NCBI GenBank assembly: GCA_025642065.1
Contig: JAODUP010000056.1
Coordinates: 356,001-420,000 of the forward strand
From: Paralvinella palmiformis
Taxonomy: Eukaryota > Annelida > Polychaeta > Terebellida > Alvinellidae
Length of the DNA stretch: 64,000 bases
Reading direction: 5' to 3'
In this document: positions 1-11,291 of the stretch, in pieces
How positions within the stretch are numbered: the stretch's first letter is position 1
Layout: every line of letters starts with the position of its first letter
The notes under the pieces: model-generated
The model's database searches: none
Seen by the model: the letters and a program-made list of their open reading frames with translations, nothing else
Told to the model about the DNA's origin: nothing
Position numbers and translations under genes: made by a program

Positions 1-45
1 TACGTCTATGTGCTACTCAGTTTGCGTCATATCGGTTTTATTTAG

Positions 46-906
46 GCACTCATGAGATCGAATGCGTCAATTATGAGGGCTCCGGACGACGTTCAATCTA
101 TACTCAGGCAGATTATCCGTTTGACATCACCTACACAAATCACATATTCTACTGGACCGATTGGCATAAGTACGTATTAGACCAGGGACGGCTAGTGGGA
201 TGCTGTACTATAAACCATCTTCTACAGAAACACCACAAACAAGTCACTTTATGGATAGTCTAGCCAATTATAAGCTGACATTTCCTTATAAATATTAGTG
301 AACATCACTATTGCCGTTGATTTATTTTTCTCTGTTTTTTTTTTTATGACAACAGGAAGACCTTACAGAGCATCAACAAGTTTTCCAACGATGCCAATGA
401 TGGTCTGATATTACCGACAGGTGGCCACGGTCGTCTTTATGGCATCGCAGTGGTCAAGGGACAATGTCCTGCAGGTGAGAAGGGTTACGAACGTTTTATT
501 CTCGTAGTGTTTATAATAATTTATAATAAAATAACTTTCACGGGGTCCATTGTTGCACATACAGACCACGGCATTACGATGACCTAACTCAGTGAATGTA
601 TTCACCAGATGAGGTTACTTTTAATATGGTCTTGGTGCGGTGTAGCAGCACTAAGTGACCTCGGACCACTAAATGTCCATTTATTTAAAATCGCTTACTA
701 AGATCATGAATAGAAATTTTTACGATCCGTGAATTTGGTAATTTAAATATTATCAGCTGATAATATTTAGTCATTTATAATAAAATCATGATGTTATGTG
801 TTCTCTCATATAAACGAATTATTGAAATATTCGTTTTAGATCAGTTGCATTTATTGTTTTGTTATAGCACAGTTATTCTTTCTCTATCTATCTATGTATC
901 ACTCTA

Positions 907-981
<75 letters not shown>

Positions 982-1578
982 ATACCTATTCTCTTCTATA
1001 TATATATATATATAATCAATCTATCCTTCCTTAACAATGGTGGATGTCGCCGTTTCATGTGTTTGCCTACACCGAATGGAGGACGAACTTGCGCTTGTCC
1101 TGACGATATTGACCAAGATGAGTGTAACATTATCAACAGATTAGTGTAAATACTAATAAGGTAGGTACCATCAAACAAGTTGACATTTGTATCACTCGGT
1201 CGGCCTCACACTGATGTTAATCATTCTGTTCAGCTTAAGATTAATAATATTATCTATTTATCATTATTTCCGATAACCAACACCCCGATAATGCCTTTAC
1301 CTGTACATTAAAAGTAAATTTCAGCAGCGCATCAGCAGAGTCCCAGGAACATTGTCATTTTATTGTCCACCTCCGCCCTGTAGACAGCAATTAAATGACA
1401 CACACACACACACACACACACACAACACACACACACACACACACACACAACACACACACACACACACACACAACCCACGATACATCCTTACATACATTAC
1501 ACACTACATACACACCCATACACATACACACAAACACAAAACAACATACACACACACACATACATACACACACATACA

Positions 1579-1610
<32 letters not shown>

Positions 1611-1799
1611 CACACCCATATACACACACACACACACATACACACACACATACATACATACACACACACACACATTTTTGATGCAGCGAATTTATATAAA
1701 ATTATATTTGTTTCCTTGTCACCATCGATTTCATGCAATAAATATTAAACATAGCAGTAACATAAATATAACTAATATATAGTTATGTGCACAATACAC

Positions 1800-1843
<44 letters not shown>

Positions 1844-1976
1844 AAACTTGTAAACTCTGGCTAAATAATTTTGTTTTTCGTTTACAGATGGACTTCAAAA
1901 TGAGACTACGGAAGAGAATAGAAGTTTCATATTATTTTGCATGTTCTTCGTAAAGATGGGTTTATCATTAGATTGA
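46..1976 (+). CDS. 3' end of a YWTD-propeller / EGF-like gene (nidogen/LRP type), partial
   Basis: The last exons of a plus-strand gene that begins left of the window. Exon 46-169 follows an AG and ends before gtacgt. It encodes a YWTD blade with IECVNYEGSGRR, then YPFDITY and FYWTDW. Exon 356-474 ends before gtgaga and continues with a linker containing LPTGGHGRLYGIAVV and a Cys. A third segment, about 1035-1130, is EGF-like (NNGGC, then CLPTPNGGRTCACPDD). A likely last exon, 1888-1976, gives an acidic, then hydrophobic tail and TGA at 1974. The order YWTD blade, GGxGRLYG linker, EGF fits the end of a propeller in nidogen or LDL-receptor-related proteins, which act outside the cell. The EGF exon has no clear acceptor: a (TA)n array lies just upstream. 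A donor at gtaaca after CAAGATGAGT would keep phase 1 with the last exon. The family is fairly sure; nidogen versus LRP is not decided. Confidence 0.6.
941..1013. repeat. (TA)n microsatellite beside the EGF-like exon
   Basis: A (TC)n run passes into two (TA)n blocks split by a short unique stretch. It sits where the acceptor and first codons of the EGF-like exon should be. A further (TA)n array lies at about 1805-1838. Confidence 0.9.
1396..1676. repeat. (AC)n / (ACAT)n microsatellite
   Basis: About 280 bases of CA-rich simple repeat with blocks of CATA. All reading frames across it are low-complexity (Thr-His or Cys-Val) and are not genes. Confidence 0.95.
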
Positions 1977-2610
1977 TTGTTTTTAGCACAATGTATGGTT
2001 TAGACAATATGTTTTATCATTTAGATGTAACTATTCTAATATAGGCTTTTATTATTATTGTAACAAACTGCGCATTAGCGTGTGTACTATGCAAATAAGT
2101 CAAGCTCAATACTCTGAATATATATAAATACATGTATAAATACATACATACATACATACATTCAAACATTCAAACAGACACACACACTCACACGTATTCA
2201 TACATAAATGTTTAATAAATTAACTGCTAGACAATGTTCTAACCATAAATCGATTTCATGGTGGTACAAATTTATAAACATGGAGTTAAATGATTTTTTT
2301 TTATAACTATCTATATGTCAGTATGTTGTAGATACAACTATACCATCTGAAACTGAAACAAATAAATTTGGTATTTAATATAAACATTCGTATTTGTTTA
2401 AATGTTTATGTTTGTCTGCGCCAGCTTCATAAATAGAAAGCATACACATCCAAATATATCAATGTCTTTTGTAATATCTCCCAATTAAAAGTATATTATT
2501 TTGAGTATTTCTAACTAATTCTAGAGACTTGGAAAATGTCATTATGGTTTCTAGGTTATTCAATAGGGCGTTTCCGTGATGTCATCGGAGTAGAAATAAA
2601 AAATAAACTC
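1977..2610. other. Gene-free stretch after the YWTD/EGF gene
   Basis: AT-rich sequence with a short CATA repeat near 2140 and several AATAAA-like words (for example near 2361) that could serve the upstream gene. No coding signal seen. Confidence 0.5.
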
Positions 2611-2883
2611 CATACACTTTCTGTGGTCAGATCCTGAATAACAAAATTCCATAAACTTTCTGTGGTCTGATTCTGAATAACAAAATTCCATATACTGTCT
2701 GCGGTCAGATCTTGAATAACAAAATTCCATATACTGTCTGTGTGCAGATCCTGAATAACAACATTCCATATACTGTCTGTGTGCAGATCCTGAATAACAA
2801 CATTCCATATACTTTCTGTGGTCAGATCCTGAATAACAAAATTCCATATACTTTCTGTGGTCAGATCCTGAATAACAAAATTC
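2611..2883. repeat. 39-bp minisatellite, seven copies
   Basis: Seven head-to-tail copies of a 39-base unit beginning CATATACTTTCTGTGGTCAG and ending in AACAAAATTC. Copies 4 and 5 are identical to each other (TGTCTGTGTGCAG variant) and copies 6 and 7 are identical to each other; the first three have diverged. Because 39 is divisible by three, frames stay open on both strands. The repetitive peptides that result are by-products and not evidence of a gene. Confidence 0.95.
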
Positions 2884-3129
2884 CTATATTTCAATAAGGT
2901 TTCCACCGTCTTGGTCCTTCATTTCATAATACTATTGATAATTCAAGATAACGTTTAAATAAAAAATATTATCCGTCTAATAACCTAATCGATGTTATTT
3001 ATCATCGTTTATGAAACGGACCCAAATCGTCTCATTTCGTAATCACAAAACTTTCCCGTCTTCTTGCCAATATAAATAAGCATGATTTTTCTTTTGCACT
3101 CCGAGTTCTTTTTCTTGAAACTATCACGA

Positions 3130-4510
3130 GTATATACTAAAATTTGAGTAGGGTGTATGTAACATCCTTGGTTCGAGTGAAAAATGATATTATGATGTCA
3201 ATTGATCAAGGTAAGCCAGTAATACTTGTTCTTCTGAACTTGTCTTCTGCATTTGATACAGTTGACCATAATGTACTTTTCTCTAGGTTAAAAGACATGT
3301 TTGGTCTGTCAGGTAGAGTACTTGAATGGTTTAGATCCTATCTGGAACAACGCTCCCAGAGAGTGTCTGTTCATGGTATTTTATCTGACATTCAGTTTTT
3401 GTTATCTGGTGTACCATAGGGTTCAGTTCTTGGTCCTCTGGTTTTCACAATGTATACCCGTCCTCTTGGGATCATTGCGCAGCGATATGGGGTTAAATAT
3501 CACTTGTATGCTGATGACACACAGCTGTATATATCACTGGATCCTGACAATGAGTTACATTTCTCCTCTTCCTTGAAGAATTTAGAACATTGTATTGCCG
3601 ATATTCGGCTATGGATGACTCAAAATCTTCTAAAACTAAATGATAATAAAACAAATATTTTATATTTGGCATCACCACATTGTGTTAAATCCCTAAAGAC
3701 ACCAGCATTACAGATGGGTGCATCTTCGATTACCCCTAAGTGGGTCAGTAAAAAATCTAGGGGTTATTTTTGACTAATGTATTAACATGCATGAACATGT
3801 CACATCAGTATGCCGAGCTGCCTACTACCATCTTAAGAACATCCACTGTTTAAAAGCATTCTTGACACAATAATCACTTGTAACTGTAGTTCGTGCCTTT
3901 GTTACATCTCGTATAGACTATTGTAACTCCCTGTTATATGGCATATCTGATTATAACATTAATCGCCTTCAGCGAATTCAGAATAGTGCAGCTCGCATTG
4001 TAACAAATACTAGAAAATATGATCATATCTCCCCAATTCTTCAAAAACTACATTGGCAACCTGTTAGACAGCGTATCCATTTTAAGATTCTGTTAATAAC
4101 TTATAAATCTATTAATGATATGGCGCCAGAATACCTGTGTGAACTGGTTTCCATTAGTAAGTTATCCCGAAAACTCGGGTCATCCAGTCAGATAATATTT
4201 CAGGTGCCAGTGTCTCGGCTCAAGTCATATGGTGATTGTGCGTTTAGTGTTGCAGCCCCCACTTTGTGGAATAAGTTGCCGGCAAATATTAGAAATGCGT
4301 CGACTCTTGGAAATTTTAAGTCTCTTCTAAAAACACACCTATTTAAGGTCGCTTTCACAGATAAATAATTATTATCTTTTAAATCATTACAGGGTTTTTA
4401 CAGACATTATTTGGGGTATTATTATATTACATATTATTTGTACAGCGCCTTTGAATGGCTCCTGCTAGTAAGGGCGCTTTATTAAATATACATTATTATT
4501 ATTATTATAA
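3130..4510 (+). mobile_element. 5'-truncated L2/CR1-like LINE, reverse transcriptase and 3' end
   Basis: A decayed non-LTR retrotransposon. Visible in order: RT motif LNLSSAFDTVDHNVLFSRL, then FRSYLEQRSQRVSV, VP-stop-GSVLGP (the usual Gln codon is TAG at 3418-3420), and YHLYADDTQLY carrying the catalytic Asp pair. After a frame break near 3770 come VTSRIDYCNSLLYG, NSAARIVTNTRKYDHI, LHWQPVRQRI and a C-terminus with LWNKLPANIR and THLF. The last 70 bases (AGCGCCTTTGAATGGCTCCT, then an ATT-repeat tail) recur at 7.1 kb and 60.5 kb and define the 3' end. The 5' part, with any endonuclease, is missing. Short tandem repeats in place of poly(A) fit the L2/CR1 group; the clade is an inference. Confidence 0.88.
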
Positions 4511-5069
4511 CGATTTATTGAGATTCCAAAGTGGCTCATTTCCTAATCACAAAACATGCCTATTCCCAAATCGACATATGTGGCCAAGACTGTACTCAAT
4601 TAAGATTTATTGAGATTAAGTTTTACAAGTAAATACGTCATTTGGGAATTCCCCAAGTGCGTCATGTCCGTTTCTGATTGGTCGACATGTTACACGCCTA
4701 TTGATGGCGGATTCCTGAAGAATGATAACAAGTGTACATGTATAGCTGAATATCATACTTGTTTATAGCTTATTTATTTGTATAGTAGAATGACTTTTAT
4801 ATGTATAGTTTCTATCCAGATGGTACTAGAATAAATTTAACAATGTGACTTATCTGAACTAAAAGGTTCGGATATTTTAACCTTAGTTTTGACACAGACG
4901 TTTTTTAAAAGTGAACTGAGTTCAGACAGCTTTCATTTGTGACCATTTACATTCCAGTTTTTAAAAATAATTCACGCACTATTCACACTTATTCTCTTCC
5001 TAGCTGGATTTTAAGAAAATCTTCCGTGTACACAAAATGGCACTCAGTCGACCATATATTCCGATTTTA
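4511..5069. other. Gene-free stretch between LINE and tandem repeat
   Basis: AT-rich unique-looking sequence. I see no gene, RNA or repeat in it. Confidence 0.4.
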
Positions 5070-5213
5070 TACCATATTTTTAAAAACCTACATATATCAT
5101 TGTTTATAATTATTTTATACCATATTTTTAAAAACCTACATATATCATTGTTTATAATTATTTTATACCACAGTTTTAAAAACCTACACATATCATTATT
5201 TATAATTATGTAT
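5070..5213. repeat. 48-bp tandem repeat, three copies
   Basis: Three head-to-tail copies of a 48-base AT-rich unit (ATACCATATTTTTAAAAACC, then TACATATATCATTGTTTATA, then ATTATTTT). The first two are almost identical, the third has several changes. The unit length keeps frames open on both strands. Confidence 0.92.
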
Positions 5214-5477
5214 GCTTCATTTGACTCCAATGACGTCACATGCAACATTGCGCCATCGTGCGAAATTTAACTGATGCAGATATAAACCAGAGTGCATACA
5301 ATAAATAATACAATTTGGTGTTAGTATCAGTATAACGTTTGATCCGACACAAGTATTTAGCATTTTCAAAATTGTTTCTCGTGACGTTTGTGGAAAATCG
5401 TAAACCTGCTTTATCCAACTATATCACCCAATAAGGTTTCAATAAAATTATTTGATACAGACACCAGTCTATGTTTG

Positions 5478-5813
5478 TTTGTTTTGTTGTTCGGGGAGAA
5501 TCCACAGGCTGTCGCTTATTCGGCACAGCCTTTATTGGAGTGGTTGAGAAATCTCCTCCCCCACCACTCACAGGGGAGCAGTACGGAAAGATGGAGCCGA
5601 AATACCCTGAGGGTGGTCACTGCCAGAGTGTTTTACGTCATCAGGGGGTCTTTAACGTCCCCCTTTATTTTAAATAATTCAGTGGAGACGGCAGCGCCAT
5701 TTAACGTGGTCAGAAATTAATCTCTGGAAAAGTTTCGACCTCTTGCTCGGATCGAACCTGTGACCCTTGGCACCAAGTGCCGGGTCCTTAGCCGCTAGGT
5801 CACCGGAGCTCAC
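5478..5813 (-). mobile_element. tRNA-derived SINE, family 1, copy 1
   Basis: On the minus strand the element starts near 5813 with AGTGAGCTCCGGTGACCTAG (A-box like) and carries a B box, GGTTCGATCC, about 50 bases on. A body of roughly 250 bases follows and it ends in an A-rich tail. The tRNA part is not a usable tRNA gene. Flanks CAGTCTATGT and CAGTATGTGA may be a decayed target duplication. Full or partial copies lie at 22091-22448 and 40862-41312. Confidence 0.85.
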
Positions 5814-6130
5814 TCAGTATGTGATAATATCATCTGATTGTTTTATACCAAATGTTCTAAAAAGTGACGGGAAAAAAATTTCGAAGTAAAAATAACGTAA
5901 CAAACAATTATTTTATTCACTATCAAATACACTACCACACTCAACAATTCTAGCCACCAGCTATCATATTTCCATTAAAAAGATCGCTAAATCCTTAATT
6001 TCCGAACTTTCACGAGCCATTGCTTGTGTGTACTATAGTCGCTAGGGATTATCGTGTGACGTCATCCTTGACAAACATCTCGTTGTGCCACAACTTTGTT
6101 TACAAGCGTCTTGACCAGTTGACAGACAAA

Positions 6131-6367
6131 ATGTCAGATTCCGACGAAAGTTTTGACATTTTCAAGGATATCAAGCCCTACAACTTTGAACCACTCGTGA
6201 AAAAGCTCACAGACAGTATTAACTGTGAGGAATTAGTTGCAACAAGTGCAGACATGCATCTAGAGCAGCCACCTATGCTGCCGACACTCGGTCCACAACA
6301 CGAGTTGGATTGGTGTGTATTTGTTTGTTTTGGTACACTAATTGATAAGTCAACACACTGGGCCTGA
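6131..6367 (+). pseudogene. Short acidic open frame, probably a transposon-associated protein fragment
   Basis: An ATG at 6131 opens 78 codons. The product begins MSDSDESFDIFKDIKPYNFE, is acidic, and ends at a TGA soon after ELDWCVFVCFG. The start resembles the leader of the so-called P2X7-like domain proteins that are scattered through many invertebrate genomes, where a Cys/His-rich domain would follow. Here the frame stops just where that domain should begin. A further open stretch at 6574-6783 (SIYWQAHVHNYMRHNTPFY) is not clearly related. I do not recognise it firmly; it may be a remnant of a repeat-encoded gene. Confidence 0.35.
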
Positions 6368-6783
6368 ATGCGAAGATTACCCTATTATCGCTGATAAATA
6401 GCCGTTTTCTATTCCGTTTATCCATCAAACTGCTGATTCATTTGGGCTTAGCATCACCCAGTTTGTCGAATATCGTTGGAATGGCATCTTCTGTGAGCCT
6501 GACTGAGACTATTCATGTCATATCCAACTGATCGTACCATAAACGGCGAAATAACGAACAATGCTGTAGTAAGTTGGCTTCCACAAACTCCATCTACTGG
6601 CAGGCCCATGTACACAATTATATGCGGCACAATACACCATTTTATACGTCTAACAAAGACAAATTAGAACATGTAACACAGGTTAAACAAGCCCACGGCG
6701 AGTGTTTGGCGTCTATGTTTGTCAAACATGACGTCACATTCCGAAGTTCTAGTATTTTAAATCTGTTCAACCTTAAGTATTGA

Positions 6784-7096
6784 TATAAATAAGGTAATTA
6801 GTGTATGTTTATAACAATGCCACTGGTGATGATTATGGTAGAAAGAACATGATATTTAGCTTATTTCTAAATCTAAGACCGAAGAAATGGCAATTACTTG
6901 ACTAACAAAAGGCGTTCGATTTATTTGACTATTAATTTTACAATTTGGCGAGGAGGTAGTGCAAGAATACTATTAGATATTTACTATTAGGATTCATACA
7001 ATCATACATAAAACATGTATAGACAACTGTATGTAAACATTGTATATAAATAAGTCGGTTTGTACGGTGATGCCAGGCAGATGCGAGGAAGAATAA
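6784..7096. other. Gene-free stretch
   Basis: AT-rich sequence before the next LINE copy. Nothing recognised. Confidence 0.4.
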
Positions 7097-7995
7097 TAAC
7101 AATAATGTATATTTTTAAAGCGCCCTTATTCGCAGGAGCCATTCAAAGGCACTGTACAAATAATATGTAATATAACAATAGCCCAAATAATATGTCTATA
7201 AAAAATCCGATAAGAGATTTAAATGATAATTATTAATCTGTGAAAGAGGTGTGTTTTTAGAACAGATTTTATATTGACGACACATTTCTAATATCTGCCG
7301 GTTATAGAAAAATTCTGATTTCATTTAGTTAAATAAATCATACAAATATTATTTGTAGTGCAATTTGTTATGCTTCATTATCAGTCTGTGTTTGTTAAGT
7401 TTCTGACACCATCTTGGACGCACATAATTAGCGAAGAAATCAGCCTCCTCATTCTATTTCTTTGTAAGACATTATCAAATACTGGACATTTAGAGGTTTA
7501 TGTATGCTATTACTAACATAAATAATTACTTGGACAGTGCTATAATATATTAACAAATGATACATCAACGCAAAAGCCCAGCGTCTAATTTTTAGCACGG
7601 GGTGTATATTCTATAAGGGGGGTGGGTGAATTTCTAACATAGAATCACCATATGACTCGAGCCGAGACACTGGTACCTGCAATATTATCTGACTGGATGA
7701 CCTAAGTTTTCGGAATGACTTTCTAAAAAGGACACCAGTTCACACAGGTATTCAGGTGCCATATCATGGGTAGATTTGCAAGCTATTAATAAAATCTTGA
7801 AAAGGATACGCTAACAGGTAGCCAATGTAGTTTTTGAAGATCCAGTGATATACACCGCTGTGTTTCAGCAGCATACAAGTGATATTTAACGCAATATCGC
7901 TGCGCAATCATCCCAAGAGGACGGGTATAAAGAAAAACATTTAAGTCTGCGTGATGGTTTGATTGATAGTCAACAAAACATCACCGGAAAAGCTT
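7097..7995 (-). mobile_element. Internally deleted copy of the L2/CR1-like LINE
   Basis: Read on the minus strand, this matches the LINE at 3.1-4.5 kb. It has the RT part up to the ADDTQLY region (here with changes), then jumps straight to the LHWLPV region, so the stretch between is deleted. It then continues through MAPEYLCELV to the common 3' end at 7100-7160. About 300 bases of unrelated sequence (roughly 7310-7610) interrupt the 3' coding part. Many stops; no coding capacity. Confidence 0.85.
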
Positions 7996-8449
7996 ATCTG
8001 ACGTTGTATATTATCAATAGACTTAATAATAATAATAACGAATTGTCAAATAACATATGGAACATGTCCCCCCCCCCACATTGAGACAAGACATTAAAAA
8101 GTTACCAATATTTCTGATGTATAAGTATTTAATTTTTAAGATAATTATTTTTTCCTTTATCTAAAATACATACATCATACAGGAAGTGATTCGTTGTCAT
8201 TAGCCATGAAACTGTGAAAATATTATTATCCATACATATCGACTTCATAATTGGAGCATACTTCATTTTATAATTACTGATTGGCAAAATAAGAAGTATT
8301 ATTTATGATAATTCGCATTATGATGCTTATGAATCATGTTATCAAAATATTTCCATACTGCAATTACTAAATGTGCCGCCCCCCCCCCACCTATCTGATA
8401 TCAACCTTTCTGTTCTCACTGATCCTGTCTCGTCCCGCAAATTCTTTTA
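7996..8449. other. Gene-free stretch with poly-C tracts
   Basis: AT-rich sequence with two short C-runs (near 8070 and 8381). Candidate 3' flank of the transporter pseudogene; nothing else recognised. Confidence 0.4.
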
Positions 8450-10487
8450 TTAATTACTTTGGCAATTATCACAAGTGTCGTAATTATGTGTGACGTCATA
8501 GATCTGACCTGAAATAGATATTCCACCATGGGTCTACCTTTGTCCACAAGTTTAACGATGTGTACAAACCAAGGCACTGCTCCATGCTTAGTTTTTTCAC
8601 CTGGTTTACAAAACTGACTTGAACACACTGTATCATACACGGACTTACACGACACTGGAGAAGCAGCCATTGTGCTCAAGGCAACGACTAAATTAAGTAT
8701 GGCCATAGCTTTGGGTAGTTTGCTGATACCTAGAATATCCATTAACACAATTAATACTATTGTATTGATCATGGCTACAACAAAGAAGACAAAACGGTCA
8801 GTTGTTTACAGCACAAACTGCTGTATTAAGAAGCCACTAAAGCTGTGGATCAGCGTCAGATAGCTACCAATACCTCCAACTACGATGCCACATCCGTACA
8901 TCGCCATTCTGTTGATCCACTTCAAATTGGCCATAATCGAGACGATAATCCTACAACATATCACTGATACGGCCAAGACGGACATCAGAGTAGCCACATT
9001 CTCCTTGGTCATTCCCAACCTGACGACTTTATTAGGCATATGTTGCAGGAATGCGGACAGGTTATGTGGGCACAGCATCGAACTTATACAGTAAACAATC
9101 AGAGTGTGGTCCTTGCACAGACTACATTCAAAGACACCACCGGCGAACGACTTTATCACTTCATCGGAACAGTTTTCGTTGAGATAGGCAAGATCCATCG
9201 TCATCTTGATCTTTGTTGCTTGTTTTATCGTCATCCTGCTGCAACTGTTTGGTCTCGATATCCAGCTGAGATTGTTCCTTTTCCAGAAGGAGCAGTTCTT
9301 CGGTGGGTTTCTCGTCTTCGTGATCCTCGTGCATCAAATCTTCAGCGGCCATTCGTTTGTGAGGTGTCGTGGATGACGAATAGTTTGTCGTCTTCTTGAC
9401 GCTTGCAGTATTCGTGGAATTCATTAGTTGGGATAAGTTCGCGTTGATCGCTATGCAGCGTCTCCTCCACCTGCTCTATACAATACTCCGAACACGATGA
9501 TGTGAGCCGAAACGGCGGCCATAATCAACGTCGAACTTCTCCATCCGTATTTCTGGATCAAGTATGTGACGACCGCTGGAGCACTGAGATGACCAATGCT
9601 GTGCCCCAACGTACTGCAACTGCCACCAAATCCCCTGTTGGTGGCGAAGAGCTTCCGGACGAGTACATTGGTCATACTAATGCCTATACCTAGAAGAACA
9701 TACATAATGTTCCATACAATATGAAAGGGATCCATCTGAGTGAAATAAATGAGCAAACCTAGAGACAGCACCTATCATCAAATGAGACAACTGTATTCAT
9801 GCTACACGATACAAACTACATGTCGGTAGCTTATCAAACAATCTTATCATGCAATTACTTGGGTAAACCGGGATCGGGGTTTTCCAATGATCACTCCATT
9901 TGCGAAGTACAGTACGGAGATGTTTGATAGCAAGCTGTTTGACACCTGCGATATGAATAGGACTATTCCGCCAGATACACAGATACATGTGGCAGGGAAT
10001 TTCCTTATCAAACTACTAGTTTTTATACCTGATATATATATATATATTTTCCAGAGGAATTGTTTTTAATTTTTGGCAAAGGCAGACACAGAAACATCAA
10101 TACTTAGCAAAACCAGCTGCTAAAATAGACAGATATACATATACAAATTAAGCCTATACCTGAATTATTTTAGTCTTAAAACTGTATATGATAGATTTAT
10201 TGTCTAGCACCACCAGTTCTGTTTACTTTGGATTTTTCGTCTATGTTAAATATGAATACAATATAATTATATTCCGAAGATCGAACTAACACGGACAAAT
10301 GCTGCTCTAAGGGTGAACATATAGCCTGCAGTAGCACTTGGTACCTCAAAATAATCGACATATTCCACGTAGTATGTGCTAAATATGATATATTCTGCTC
10401 CGATTCGCATGTTTACCGGGATAATGCAGAAGAAAAGCAACAGCCACACTGTTCTTGGTTCCGCTTCTGTCTTCCAATTGTGAAAGC
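8450..10487 (-). pseudogene. MCT-like transporter copy A, pseudogene (exons 2-6)
   Basis: Homologous exon by exon to intact copies B and C. Exon 2: 10487 to about 10283; exon 3: 10028-9885; exon 4: 9689 to about 8843; exon 5: 8774-8649; exon 6: 8508-8450. Exon 3 is still exactly 144 bases and exon 5 exactly 126. The defects are many. The donors after exons 2 and 3 read GA instead of GT. Exon 4 has lost codons after GIG and has at least two frameshifts in the cytoplasmic loop. The end of exon 4 and its donor are deleted. Exon 6 has a 41-base deletion that removes the start of TM12 and brings an early TAA at 8450. No exon 1 is seen between here and copy B. Recognisable pieces include PRTVWLLLFFCIIPVN, FATNRGFGGSCSTLGHSIGH and ANLKWINRMAMYGCG. 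The defects leave no doubt that it cannot make a full carrier. Confidence 0.92.
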
Positions 10488-10533
10488 CTAGCAAATATAG
10501 ATTGTTAATGCGTAAAGTATATTTGTGGAACAT

Positions 10534-10609
10534 GTGTGTGTGTGTGTGTGTGTTTGTTTGTTAGTCTGTGTTTGTGTGTGTTTATGTGTGTGTGTGTTTG
10601 TGCGTTTGT

Positions 10610-10665
<56 letters not shown>

Positions 10666-10890
10666 TTTAGCTGTGTATAATAAGGCACAGGCACAGAGAA
10701 TCTCGAACCGTGAATTCAAACTCTGGACGTTTCTTCAGGGGACTGAATCCAGAGTGGCGACTTTTCTTGCTGAGACATGTGTAATGTCTCACCAGTCCCT
10801 TGTGTGTGTTTGTGTGTGTGTGTGTATGTGTGTGTGTGTATTTGTGTGTATTTGTGTGTGTTTGTGTGTGTTTGTTTGTGTGTGTGTGTT

Positions 10891-10921
<31 letters not shown>

Positions 10922-10975
10922 GTTTGTGTGTGTTTGTGCGTGTGTGTGTGTTTGTGTGTGTTTGTGTGTGTTTTT
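10534..10975. repeat. (GT)n microsatellites
   Basis: Two long GT-rich arrays (about 10534-10662 and 10801-10972) separated by about 130 unique bases, just upstream of exon 2 of the transporter pseudogene. Open frames across them (Cys-Val or Thr-His runs) are artefacts. Confidence 0.95.
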
Positions 10976-11291
10976 TAAGGTACATATAAAGAGGCAAGAA
11001 GCACAGAGCATCAACATATCTAAACATCCTTCGAGACCTACCTCCATAAATCTAAATACAAATACAACTATACATACATTAATCTAAAAATAAAATGTTC
11101 CATACTTCCACAAATTGATAGATGTATGCGGATACTTAAGCATGTGTCTGGTCTACTCATCAGCCTGTGTGTGTGTGTGTGTGTTGTAGTTTTATTGCGC
11201 CAAATATGATTTTCTGTTTATTTTGAGTTGCCACAGAAATATTCCTGTTAACATAATAGCCTATGTTATGAAAACAGGTTTAATCAATATA

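Noticed and set aside
1352..1748. Thr-His and Cys-Val rich open frames of more than 100 codons
   Set aside because: Pure products of the (AC)n array; the same applies to 10488-11087.
2611..2883. CRISPR-like array
   Set aside because: Units are contiguous with no spacers, and the genome is eukaryotic.
2556..2906. Open frames on both strands across the 39-bp repeat, looking like repeat proteins
   Set aside because: The unit length is a multiple of three, so open frames arise by themselves; no start context, splice sites or flanking coding signal.
8416..8772. Single-exon protein made of the last exons of copy A
   Set aside because: The frame reads through an intron with a donor and branch region; it is an accident of the pseudogene.
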